DNA of 16,806 bases. It comes from UBA2219 sp964612075 (GTDB taxonomy: Bacteria > Desulfobacterota > Deferrimicrobia > Deferrimicrobiales > Deferrimicrobiaceae). Below, one piece after another: positions 6,712-15,500 of the stretch. The notes under the pieces are model-generated. The model had not been told where the DNA came from and did not search any database. It saw nothing but the letters and a program-made list of their open reading frames with translations. Position numbers and translations under genes: made by a program. The stretch covers positions 1 to 16,806 of the forward strand of contig CAZTFC010000050.1 of the NCBI GenBank assembly GCA_964612075.1, read 5' to 3'. Every line of letters starts with the position of its first letter. Position 1 is the first letter of the stretch.

Positions 6712-7665
6712 CTACGGGGGGCACTTTCCGCAGGTGGACCGGAAGAGGGACGTGCTCAGGTACCGGTCCCCGCGGTCGGGGAGCATAACGACGATCGTGC
6801 CGCCCGACATCTCCTGGGCGATCGCCATCGCGCCGCAGACCGCGGCCCCGCTCGACATGCCGACGAACAGCCCCTCCTCGAGGGCGAGCCGCCGCGAGGC
6901 CAGGAAAGCCGGCTCGTCGCAGACGACGATCTTCTCGTCGAGGTTCTCCTCGCGGTAGATGGGCGGGACGATCGCCTCCTTCATGTTCTTCAAGCCCTGG
7001 ATCCGGTGCCCCAGGCACGGCTCGACGCCGATGACCCGCGCCCGGGGGGCGTTTTCCCGCAGGAACCGGCCGACGCCCATCAGCGTTCCGCCCGTCCCCA
7101 TGCCGGCGACGAAGCAGTCGATCTCCCCCCCCGTCTGCCGGAGGATCTCCGGCCCCGTCGTCTCGTAATGGGCCCGCGGGTTGTCGGGGTTCGCGTACTG
7201 GTTCGGCATGTAATACCCGTCCGGCTTCTCCTCCAGGATTCGGTGGGCGAGACGAATCGCCCCGTCGGTCCCCTCCTGGGCGGGGGAGAGGACGAGCTCC
7301 GCGCCGAAGGCGGAAAGGACCGCGCGGCGCTCCAGGCTGACGCAGGCGGGCATGACCAGCTTCACGTGGTATCCGCGGGCCGCCCCGAGCATCGCGATCG
7401 CGATGCCGGTGTTGCCGGAAGTGGGCTCGAGGATGGTCTTTTCCGCGGTCAGCTCGCCCCGGGACTCCGCCATGGAGATCATGTACAGGGCGGGCCGGTC
7501 CTTGACCGAGCCGCCGGGGTTGTTGCCCTCGAGCTTCGCCAGGATGCGCACGGCGGGGTTCGGGTTCACGGACCGAAGCTCCACCAGGGGCGTGTTGCCC
7601 ACCGCGTGGCGCAGGTCCAGCGCCCCCGTTTTTCGCAGTTCGGGCCCTTCCACTTTCGTGATCAT
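6712..7665 (-). CDS. cysM: Cysteine synthase, CysM type
   Basis: This pyridoxal-phosphate enzyme of about 317 residues makes cysteine from an activated serine and a sulfur donor. The cofactor lysine is residue 55 in NNPGGSVKDRPA. The phosphate-binding TSGNTG and the glycine-rich GMGTGGTLMG are present. NNPGGSVKDRPA, the ERR motif after the MPACVS loop and the ending DRGDRYLSTSLF fit CysM better than CysK. A lysine (226, in QGLKNMKEAIVPP) falls where mycobacterial CysM has Arg220, linked there to O-phosphoserine use; E. coli CysM also seems to have a basic residue there, so this is only a hint. The last residues are STCGKCPP, a CxxC tail not typical of the family. The start is ATG 7665 because GAGGGA lies 6 bases before it; the longer frame would run through the promoter. 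Confidence 0.92.
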   Translation of the reverse strand: MITKVEGPELRKTGALDLRHAVGNTPLVELRSVNPNPAVRILAKLEGNNPGGSVKDRPALYMISMAESRGELTAEKTILEPTSGNTGIAIAMLGAARGYHVKLVMPACVSLERRAVLSAFGAELVLSPAQEGTDGAIRLAHRILEEKPDGYYMPNQYANPDNPRAHYETTGPEILRQTGGEIDCFVAGMGTGGTLMGVGRFLRENAPRARVIGVEPCLGHRIQGLKNMKEAIVPPIYREENLDEKIVVCDEPAFLASRRLALEEGLFVGMSSGAAVCGAMAIAQEMSGGTIVVMLPDRGDRYLSTSLFRSTCGKCPP

Positions 7666-7701
7666 TGCGATTCCCTCGGATATGCCGGATCTAAAGGAAA
7701 A

Positions 7702-7730
7702 ATTATACATATGCCGCCGACGGTTGTCGA
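7702..7730 (-). promoter_or_regulatory. Sigma-70-like promoter of cysM
   Basis: On the minus strand TCGACA (7730-7725; 5/6 to TTGACA), a 17-base spacer and a perfect TATAAT (7707-7702) are seen. Transcription would start near 7695, about 30 bases before the ATG at 7665. I see no operator or riboswitch in the short leader. Confidence 0.65.
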
Positions 7731-7784
7731 CTCGCTTGACGAATCGCCGCCGCGGTCCCGAGAATGGGTAAGGAGGGATTTCGG

Positions 7785-8498
7785 ATGGCCGAAGCCGAAC
7801 CGGTGTTCCGGGCTCGCGGTGTCACCAAGGTCTACGACATGGGGGAAGTCAAGGTCCCGGCCCTGCGCGGGGTGGACCTCGACCTGTACCCGGGGGAGCT
7901 CGTTGTCCTGCTGGGCCCTTCCGGCAGCGGGAAGTCGACCCTCCTGAACATCCTGGGCGGGCTCGATACGGTCAGCGGCGGCACGGTGGAGTACCGGGGG
8001 AAAGACCTGGCGCGCGCCACGGAGAGGGAGCTCACCGAGTACCGCCGCCGCCACGTCGGCTTCGTCTTCCAGTTCTACAACCTCATCCCGAGCCTGACCG
8101 CCCTCGAGAACGTTTCCGTCGTGACGGACATCGCATCGGACCCGATGCGACCGGAGGAGGCGCTGGGGCTCGTGGGGCTGTCGGACCGCGCGGACCACTT
8201 CCCGGCGCAGCTCTCGGGAGGCGAGCAGCAGCGCGTGGCGATCGCGCGGGCCATCGCGAAGCGGCCGCTGGTGATGCTCTGCGACGAGCCGACCGGCGCG
8301 CTGGACGCCGCCACGGGCATCGTCGTACTCGAGGCGCTGGAACGGGTCAACCGGGAGCTGGGAGCCACGATGGCGCTCATCACCCACAACGCGGACATCG
8401 CGGGGATGGCGGACCGGGTGATCCGGCTCGGGTCGGGGCTCGTCCAGTCCGTCGTCCGGAACGAAACCCGGAAATCGCCGCGGGACATGCGGTGGTGA
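7785..8498 (+). CDS. ABC transporter ATP-binding protein, LolD/MacB type
   Basis: This 237-residue ATPase powers the FtsX-like permease encoded next. Walker A GPSGSGKST is at 44-52; the Q-loop region FVFQFYNLIPSLTALENV is typical of the LolD/MacB/FtsE branch; the signature LSGGEQQRVAIARA begins at 143; Walker B VMLCDEP has the catalytic pair at D167-E168; the switch histidine is in ITHNAD. All key residues are present. An earlier ATG at 7764 is in frame, but AAGGAGGG sits about 7 bases before the ATG at 7785, so I start there; the earlier codon lies upstream of this ribosome binding site. The stop is 4 bases before the GTG of the permease, implying translational coupling. It is divergent from cysM, with a 119-base shared intergenic region. 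Confidence 0.95.
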   Translation: MAEAEPVFRARGVTKVYDMGEVKVPALRGVDLDLYPGELVVLLGPSGSGKSTLLNILGGLDTVSGGTVEYRGKDLARATERELTEYRRRHVGFVFQFYNLIPSLTALENVSVVTDIASDPMRPEEALGLVGLSDRADHFPAQLSGGEQQRVAIARAIAKRPLVMLCDEPTGALDAATGIVVLEALERVNRELGATMALITHNADIAGMADRVIRLGSGLVQSVVRNETRKSPRDMRW

Positions 8499-8502
8499 CC
8501 GC

Positions 8503-10866
8503 GTGAACACCCTGGACCGGAAGCTGCTCCGGGACCTTCGGGGGATGAAGGGGCAGGTCCTGGCCATCGCCATGGTGATCGCGAGCGGCGTGGCGACGCT
8601 CGTCATCGCCTTGAGCACACTGGATTCGCTCCGGGAGACCCGCGCCGCATTCTACCGGGACCACCGTTTCGCGGAGCTCTTCGCGTCGCTGAAGCGCGCG
8701 CCGGAAGGGGTGGCGGACCATATCCGCGCCATCCCGGGGATGGGCCGGGTGGAGACGCGGGTCGTGGCGGCGGGGAACCTCGACGTGCCCGGGTTCTCCG
8801 AGCCGGTCCGGGGATTGATGATCTCGCTTCCGCGCCAGGGCGAGGCGCCCATCAACTCCCTGTACATGAAGGAGGGCCGCCTTCCCTCGGCGGGTTCGGA
8901 CGACGAGGCGGCGGTGAGCGACCTCTTCGCCCTCGCGCACGGCCTGAAACCCGGAGACCGGATCGGGGCGGTGATCAACGGGAAGCGGAAGGCGTTCAGG
9001 ATCTCGGGGGTCGGCCTGTCCCCGGAATACGTTTACCAGGTCGCCCCGGGGTCGATCCTTCCGGATTCCAAGCGGTACGGCCTGTTGTGGATGCGGCGGA
9101 AGGGGCTGGCCGCGGCATACGGGATGGAGGGGGCGTTCAACGACGTCGTTGCGACGCTTTCGCCGGGAACCGGGCACAAGGACGTGATACGCCGCCTCGA
9201 CACGCTGCTGGCCCCGTACGGGGGGCTGGGGGCGTACGGCAGGGACGACCAGATCTCCCACAGGTACCTTTCCGAGGAGTTTCGCGGGCTGGGGAACATG
9301 GCGTCGATCTTCCCCGCCATCTTTCTCGGGGTGGCGGCGTTCCTCCTGAACGTTTCCGTGAACCGCCTGGTGACGCTGCAGCGCGACCAGGTCGGCACCC
9401 TGAAGGCTTTCGGCTGGACCGACGCCGCCGTGGGGGCCCATTACGTGAAGCTGGTCGTCCTGATCGCGGTCGTCGGGGCGGCCGCGGGGCTCGGCGTGGG
9501 GGCGTGGCTCGGGCGCGGGATGACCCGGATGTACATGGATTTCTACCGGTTCCCCCGCCTCGAGTACGAGCTGCGCCCCTTCGTGGCGGTCACCGCGCTG
9601 CTCGTCAGCATGGCGGCGGCCGTGCTCGGGGCCGTCCAGGCCGTGCGGAAGGCGGTGGTCCTCCCGCCGGCCGAGGCCATGAGGGCGGAAGCGCCGGCAA
9701 GGTACCGGGTGACGCTGGCGGAGCGGCTGGGCTTGAGGCGGTTCCTCTCGCAGCCGGCCCGGATGATCGCGAGGAACATCGGGAGGCATCCGGTGAAGAG
9801 TTCCCTCTCGGTCCTCGGGATCGGGCTGGCCTGCGGCATCCTCGTCCTGTCGGGGGTGCAGGGGGACGCGATCGACTACATCGTAGACGTCCATTTCCGC
9901 CTGTCCCAGCGGGAGGACACGACGGTGGCCTTCGTCGAGCCCACCTCCGCGAAGGCGATCCATTCCGTCCGGAGCCTTCCGGGGGTACGCTTCGGCGAGC
10001 CGTTCAGGACGGTCGCCGCCAGGATCCGTTTCGGGCACAGGGAGCGGCGGCTTTCGATCCAGGGCCTGCCGAGGGACGGGCGGCTCCACCGCGTCCTCGA
10101 CACGGACCTCGTCCCCGTCCCGATGCCGGGCGACGGGGTCCTCATGACGGACTACCTCGCCGGCCTTCTGGGGGTGCGCGCCGGGGACCGGATCACGGTG
10201 GAGATCCTGGAAGGGAAAAGACGGGTGCTGGAGGTCCCGGTGTCGGGGATGGTCAAGGAATACGTCGGGATCAACGCCTACATGGAGATCGGATCGCTGA
10301 ACCGCCTGCTGGGGGAAGGGGACGCGATCTCCGGGGTCTACCTGGCGACCGATCCCGCGGAGCGGCGCCTGGTGTACGATGCGCTGAAGGGGATGCCGAG
10401 GGTGGCCGGTACGACGGCGCAGGAGGACGCGATCCGCACTTTCTACGAAACCATGGGCGGCACGTTCCTCGTCTTCACCTTCGTCATCACGGCCCTCGCC
10501 GCGAGCATCGCGTTCGGCGTTGTGTACAACAGCGCGCGGATCGCGCTTTCCGAGCGGGGGAGGGAGCTGGCCAGCCTGAGGGTGCTCGGGTTCACGCGGG
10601 GCGAGATAGCGTATATCCTGCTGGGTGAGCTCGCGGTGCTGATCGCCGCGGGAATCCCCTCGGGCTTCCTTTTGGGGAAGGCGATGGCCGTGTTCATCTC
10701 GGAACGGCTGAAGTCCGACCTGTTCCGCGTCCCGTTCGTCATGGAGCCGTCCACGTACGGCTTCGCCGCCGCGGTGGTGGCCGTCTCCGCGCTGCTGTCC
10801 GGCCTGCTGGTGCGCCGACGCCTCGACCGGCTCGACCTGGTGGCGGTGCTCAAGACGAGGGAGTGA
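8503..10866 (+). CDS. ABC transporter permease with two FtsX domains
   Basis: This 787-residue inner-membrane permease is translated from a GTG. One N-terminal membrane segment (about 18-40) precedes a large periplasmic domain (about 45-260). Three helices follow at about 267-292, 313-339 and 360-381, the first FtsX block. The pattern then repeats: a helix at about 433-455, a second periplasmic domain, and three helices at about 651-675, 703-727 and 750-775. So it is a single-chain, two-halved MacB/LolC-like permease rather than the four-helix MacB. Such proteins usually drive extrusion or lipid/lipoprotein extraction by mechanotransmission; the cargo is unknown. No good Shine-Dalgarno precedes it, consistent with coupling to the ATPase gene. 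The adaptor gene follows 6 bases later. Confidence 0.92.
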   Translation: MNTLDRKLLRDLRGMKGQVLAIAMVIASGVATLVIALSTLDSLRETRAAFYRDHRFAELFASLKRAPEGVADHIRAIPGMGRVETRVVAAGNLDVPGFSEPVRGLMISLPRQGEAPINSLYMKEGRLPSAGSDDEAAVSDLFALAHGLKPGDRIGAVINGKRKAFRISGVGLSPEYVYQVAPGSILPDSKRYGLLWMRRKGLAAAYGMEGAFNDVVATLSPGTGHKDVIRRLDTLLAPYGGLGAYGRDDQISHRYLSEEFRGLGNMASIFPAIFLGVAAFLLNVSVNRLVTLQRDQVGTLKAFGWTDAAVGAHYVKLVVLIAVVGAAAGLGVGAWLGRGMTRMYMDFYRFPRLEYELRPFVAVTALLVSMAAAVLGAVQAVRKAVVLPPAEAMRAEAPARYRVTLAERLGLRRFLSQPARMIARNIGRHPVKSSLSVLGIGLACGILVLSGVQGDAIDYIVDVHFRLSQREDTTVAFVEPTSAKAIHSVRSLPGVRFGEPFRTVAARIRFGHRERRLSIQGLPRDGRLHRVLDTDLVPVPMPGDGVLMTDYLAGLLGVRAGDRITVEILEGKRRVLEVPVSGMVKEYVGINAYMEIGSLNRLLGEGDAISGVYLATDPAERRLVYDALKGMPRVAGTTAQEDAIRTFYETMGGTFLVFTFVITALAASIAFGVVYNSARIALSERGRELASLRVLGFTRGEIAYILLGELAVLIAAGIPSGFLLGKAMAVFISERLKSDLFRVPFVMEPSTYGFAAAVVAVSALLSGLLVRRRLDRLDLVAVLKTRE

Positions 10867-10872
10867 GGGATC

Positions 10873-12063
10873 ATGCCCCGGCGAAACCGCATCGTCGCGA
10901 TCGTCCTCGCGCTGGCCGCGCTGCTGTTCGTCCTCTGGGCGTTCGTCCCGCGTCCGGTCCCCGTGGATACGGCGAAGGTGGGGAGGGGCCCCCTGGCCGT
11001 GACCGTGGAGGAGGAGGGCAGGACGAGGCTGAAGGAGCGATTCGTGGTATCCGCCCCGGTGACGGGATACGCGGTCCGCGTCGATCTCGACGCAGGCGAC
11101 CCCGTCCGGAAAGGGGAGCCGGTCGTCACACTGGAGCCGCTGCGGGCGGACTCGCTCGACCCGCGCACCCGGGCGGCCGCGGAGGCCCGGGCGGCGGCGG
11201 CCGAGGCGGCGCTCCGGTCGGCGGAGGAGAGAGCCCGGGAGGCGGAGGCGGCGGACGGGTACGCGGCGGAGCTGCTCGCGCGGACGCGGCAGCTGGCCGA
11301 CGCGGGGCTGGCGACGAAGGACACGCTGGACCGGGTCGATTCGGAGGCGCGCCGGTCGCGGGCCGCGCTCCGGTCCGCCCGCGCCGCGGCGGAAGCCGCG
11401 CGGCACGAAGCTGAGCAGGCGCGCGCGATGCTGGCCCGCGGCGGGAGGGCTCCCGCCGGCGGGGGGGAGAAGGTGGTGGTGCGGTCCCCCGCGTCGGGGA
11501 GGGTGATGTCGGTCGTGCGGGAGAGCGAGGGCGTGGTGGCGGCGGGGACGCCGCTCCTGGTGGTGGGCGACCCGGGGAAGATCGAGGTGGAGGTGGACGT
11601 GCTCTCCCCGGACGCCGTCCGGGTCCGGCCGGGAACGCCGGTGCGCTTTCACCGGTGGGGCGGCGAAGGCGCGCTGGAAGGGCGGGTCCGGGTGGTGGAG
11701 CCGGCCGGCTTCACGAAGATCTCCGCGCTGGGGGTGGAGGAGCAGCGTGTCTGGGTGATCGCGGACATCACTTCGCCCCGCGAGCTGTGGGAGCGGATCG
11801 GCGACGGCTACCGGCTGGAGGCGTCCTTCATCCTGTGGGAGGGAAAGGACGTCCTGCATGTACCCGAGGGGGCCGTGTTCCGGGCCGGCGGCCGGGAGGT
11901 GGTCTACGCGGTGGAGGGGAAACGGGCGCGGTTGCGGAGCGTGGAGCTCGGGAAGAGGAACGGGTTGTCCGCCCAGGTCCTGTCGGGCCTGTCGGAAGGG
12001 GAGACGGTCGTCGTCCACCCGGGCGACTCGGTGAAAGACGGAGGCAGGGTGGCCCCGCGGTGA
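10873..12063 (+). CDS. HlyD/MacA-like periplasmic adaptor protein
   Basis: This 396-residue membrane-fusion protein should bridge the ABC permease to an outer-membrane channel. An N-terminal membrane anchor (about 6-24) is followed by the first half of a lipoyl-like domain (VVSAPVTGYAVRVDLDAGD, VRKGEPVVTLEP). An Ala/Glu/Arg-rich coiled-coil hairpin covers about residues 97-192. The second lipoyl half is VVVRSPASGRVMSVV (from about 199), then beta-barrel and membrane-proximal domains with LGVEEQRVWVIADI and the ending GLSEGETVVVHPGDSV. It is the third gene of the exporter operon: its ATG is 6 bases after the permease stop, with GAGGGA just before. No TolC-like outer-membrane gene is in the window. 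It converges on the yciH-like gene with a 25-base gap and no clear terminator. Confidence 0.93.
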   Translation: MPRRNRIVAIVLALAALLFVLWAFVPRPVPVDTAKVGRGPLAVTVEEEGRTRLKERFVVSAPVTGYAVRVDLDAGDPVRKGEPVVTLEPLRADSLDPRTRAAAEARAAAAEAALRSAEERAREAEAADGYAAELLARTRQLADAGLATKDTLDRVDSEARRSRAALRSARAAAEAARHEAEQARAMLARGGRAPAGGGEKVVVRSPASGRVMSVVRESEGVVAAGTPLLVVGDPGKIEVEVDVLSPDAVRVRPGTPVRFHRWGGEGALEGRVRVVEPAGFTKISALGVEEQRVWVIADITSPRELWERIGDGYRLEASFILWEGKDVLHVPEGAVFRAGGREVVYAVEGKRARLRSVELGKRNGLSAQVLSGLSEGETVVVHPGDSVKDGGRVAPR

Positions 12064-12088
12064 TCGCGGGCGGGACGGAGCGGGCCCC

Positions 12089-12454
12089 TCAGCCCCCGGC
12101 GGCCTTCACGGCGAACCCGCGCCTGATCAACTCCGCGACGATCTTGTCCCGGTGGTCGCCCTGGATCTGGACGGCCCCGTCCTTCACGGTCCCGCCGGTC
12201 CCGCAGAAGCGTTTCAGCTCCGAGCAGAGCTCCCGAAGCGCGTCGCCCCCGAGGGGAACGCCTTCCGCGACGGTGACCGTTTTCCCGCCGTGCCCTTTGG
12301 TCTCCCTTCTCACCCGGACGATGCCGTCCCCCCTCGGGGGCGGGGCTTCGCGGCGGCAGGAGCATTTCGCCGCCGGGAGGCGGCATTTCGGGCACACGAG
12401 CCCTCTTTCGGTGGAGTAGACCAGCACGGGGTCTTCGTCTCGTCGTCCGGCCAT
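12089..12454 (-). CDS. yciH: YciH/SUI1-family translation factor with an N-terminal zinc-ribbon-like motif
   Basis: This 121-residue protein belongs to the eIF1/SUI1 family, whose bacterial member YciH is thought to affect start-site selection or translation under stress. The SUI1 fold covers about residues 48-115: VRRETKGHGGKTVTVAEGV with the conserved basic GHGGK loop, then RELCSELKRFCGTGGTVKDG and VQIQGDHRDKIVAELIRRGF. The N-terminus has four cysteines at 21, 24, 31 and 33 (CPKC...CSC), a likely metal site. No Shine-Dalgarno precedes the ATG at 12454. A TATATT hexamer ends 7 bases before it, so the mRNA probably starts at the A of the ATG and is leaderless. It is divergent from the AsmA-like gene. 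Confidence 0.92.
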   Translation of the reverse strand: MAGRRDEDPVLVYSTERGLVCPKCRLPAAKCSCRREAPPPRGDGIVRVRRETKGHGGKTVTVAEGVPLGGDALRELCSELKRFCGTGGTVKDGAVQIQGDHRDKIVAELIRRGFAVKAAGG

Positions 12455-12461
12455 GGAAAAG

Positions 12462-12467
12462 AATATA
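12462..12467 (-). promoter_or_regulatory. -10 element for a leaderless yciH transcript
   Basis: The minus strand reads TATATT, then seven bases (CTTTTCC), then the ATG at 12454. A start about 7 bases after the -10 would coincide with the A of the start codon. No clear -35 is present. The stretch is A/T-rich against its GC-rich surroundings. Confidence 0.4.
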
Positions 12468-12527
12468 ACCCGAAAGACGCGCTGCGTCGCGCGCGGGACT
12501 TGAGGCGCCCTCCATCCTCCGAAACGG

Positions 12528-12546
12528 ATGTATGATTATCGTTATC
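12528..12546 (+). promoter_or_regulatory. -10 element (TATGAT) overlapped by a Fur-box-like sequence
   Basis: TATGAT (12531-12536) is 5/6 to the -10 consensus and would start transcription near 12543, about 25 bases before the ATG at 12568. On the minus strand the same 19 bases read GATAACGATAATCATACAT, matching 14 of 19 positions of the classical enterobacterial Fur consensus. An operator here would cover the -10 and start site, as for a repressor. No good -35 is seen, and the site could be chance. Confidence 0.3.
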
Positions 12547-12567
12547 GGGAAAGAAAGGGGGTGCCGC

Positions 12568-15500
12568 ATGGCTGGGGTCTCCGGGATCCGGTCGTTGCCG
12601 TTGTTCCGGAAATGGCTGCTGGCGGCCGCGGCGGCCGTCGGGCTCTTCACTCTCTTCGGGTTCTTCGCCCTTCCCGCCATCCTCAAGCCCATTGCCGTGA
12701 ACGCCCTGTCCAAGGCGCTTCACCGGAATACGGTGATCCGCGAGATCCGGGTGAACCCCTACGCGCTCGCCGTCGCCGTCCGGGGGCTTTCGGTTTCCGA
12801 GCGGGACGGATCCGGCACCTGGATCTCGGCGGAGGAGATCGGCGCGAACCTGGAGATCGCGTCCGTCTTCCGGGGCGGCCCCGTGCTCCGGGAGGTAGGC
12901 ATCAGGAAACCGTACGTGAACGTCGTCCGCAGGCCGGACGGGTCGTACAATTTCTCGGACCTGCTGGAGGAATTCGGCGGAAAACCGAAGGAAGCGTCGA
13001 AACCGTTGAGGTATTCCTTCAATAATATCCGCCTGAGCGACGGCCGGATCGATTTCCTCGACGGGCCGAACGGGGTCCGCCACAAGGTGGAGGGGATCCA
13101 GATTGCCGTTCCGTTCATCTCGAACCTCAAGCACGCCGTCGACAAGTACATCCAACCGTCGTTCGCGGCGGTGGTCAACGGCGACGCGGTTTCGCTGAAA
13201 GGGAGGACCAAGCCGTTCCACGAAACAATGGAGACGGTTTTCGACATCAACGTCATCGATCTCTCCATTCCGAAGTATCTCGAGTACCTGCCTTTCCGGA
13301 GGGAGTACGAGGTGCCCTCCGCCCTCCTCGACGTGCAGGCGGTCGTATCGTTCCTTCAGCGGGAGGACGGACCTCCCTCCATCCGCGTCGACGGGTACGC
13401 GGAGCTGCGGAAGGTCCGCGTCACGGCGAAGGACAAAAGCCCCATGATCTTCCTCCCGTCGGTCCGCGCGGTCGTCTCGCCGGCGGACATCGGCGCGGGG
13501 GAATATCGTCTCGCTTCCCTTACGATCCGGGACCCGGAATTCGATGTGGCGATCGACCGAAACGGGAACTTGAATCTTCTTTCGTTAATACCTGAAAAAG
13601 GAAGAAGAAACCCCGGAAACGACAACGTGGTCGGTTCCCCCTCCCCCGGAGGGGAAGGCGCCGGCGCGAAAGTGGATGAGGAAAGTGTTTTTTCCGTGGA
13701 GGCCGTTCGGCTCTCCGTGGGGAAGGTGCGCTTCACGGACGCGTCGCGGCCGGCCGTGTTCCGGACCGTCCTGGGGGATATCCGGATCGAGGCGGATTCC
13801 TTCAGCACGGAAAAGGGGAAGACGGCGAACGCGTCGCTTTCGTTGTCGACCGAGGCCGGGGAGACACTGGAGCTGAAGGGGACCTTCTCGCTCGACCCGC
13901 TCGGGTCGGGAGGCTCCGTGTCGGCGGGAAAGCTGGCGCTCGGCAAGTACTCGCCGTATTACGGCGACCTGGTCCGGTTCGACGTGACCCGCGGCACCCT
14001 CGACCTGCGGACGGAATATTCCTTCGCCCGGTCGGAGGAAGGGGAGCGGTTTCTGCTGGAAGGGCTCGCGGCCGCGCTGAGCGGCCTGCGACTGCGTCAG
14101 AGGGAAGAAAAGGAAGACTTCCTGGACATCCCCGTGTTTTCCGTGAAGGATGTGCGGATCGACCCGGGACGGAGGGAGATCGTGGTGGGGGAGGTATCCA
14201 CCGACAAGGGCCGGATCTCGATCCGCCGGGGCGCCGACGGGAGGCTGAATCTCGCCCGGCTCGTCCCCGATGCGGGCGCCGCGGATGCCCGCGGGAAGGC
14301 GCAGGGCCCGGAGGAGGAAGCCTCCGGGAAAAAGGCCGCCGGAGGGAATCCCTGGTCTGTGACGCTGAAGAAAACGTCCCTGGACCGCTACGTGGTGCGG
14401 TTCGACGACGCTTCTACGACCCCCGCCGTCGCGCTGTCGCTCGACGGGATGAGGCTTCGGGCGGAGAACGCGACGACGGAGAAAAACCGGAAAGGCACGT
14501 TCTCCCTTTCCACCGGGTATGGCGGGCAGGGGAAGCTGTCGCTGGGAGGCTCCTTCTCCCTCGATCCGCTCTCCATGGCGGGCCGGCTAAAGGCCGCGCG
14601 ACTTCCGCTCGGGCTCCTGCAGCCCTACTGGACGGAGAGCGTCAAGGTGCTCGTCTCCGACGGGGATGTTTCGGCGGAAGGGGCGGTCCGGGTCTCCGCG
14701 CAGGCGGACGGCCGGCTGCGGGCGGAATACAAGGGGGAGGCGTCGGTCAACCGGTTCGACTCGGTGGACAAGGCGAGCGGGGAGGAGTTCCTCAAGTTCG
14801 ACACGCTGCATTTCGGCGGGATCGACGTCTCCTGGCAGCCGACGAACGTCGTCATACGCGAAATCGCCCTTTCCAACTTCTACTCCCGGATCGTCGTCAA
14901 CGAGGACGGGTCGCTGAACGTCCAGGGGATCGTGGCGAAGGAGGGGGCGGCGGACAACGCCGCCGGGTCGGAGGCGGGGCCGGGCGGGGAGGCGAAGGCC
15001 GCGAAGGAGGAAGTCGGCCAGGTCCCGGTGCGGATAGACAACGTGACGCTGCAGGGAGGGGACGTCTTCTTCAGCGACCGGTACATCAGGCCGAACTACT
15101 CCGCGAGCCTCTCGGAGATCGGCGGCCGCGTGACGGGGCTCTCGTCGTCGGAGGAGATGCTGGCCGACGTGGACCTGCGCGGGAAGCTGGGGGCTGGCAC
15201 CCCACTCGAGATCACCGGGAAGATCAACCCCCTGGCGAAGGATCTCTTCCTCGACCTCAAGGTCGACTTCCGGGACATCGAGCTTTCGCCCTTGACGCCC
15301 TATTCCGGCAGGTACGCCGGCTACGGGATCGAGAAGGGGAAGCTTACCCTCAACCTCGCGTATCACATCGAGAACAAGAAGCTCGACGCGCAGAACAAGG
15401 TCTTCATCGACCAGTTCACCTTCGGGGAGCGCGTGGACAGCCCCGACGCGACCAAGCTGCCCGTGAAGCTGGCGGTTTCGCTTCTGAAGGACCGGAAGGG

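Noticed and set aside
8380..12018. A 1212-codon open frame on the minus strand opposite the ABC exporter operon
   Set aside because: It is rich in Arg, Pro, His and Gly with no domain, as expected for the antisense of GC-rich genes; the plus-strand genes have clear families and ribosome binding sites.
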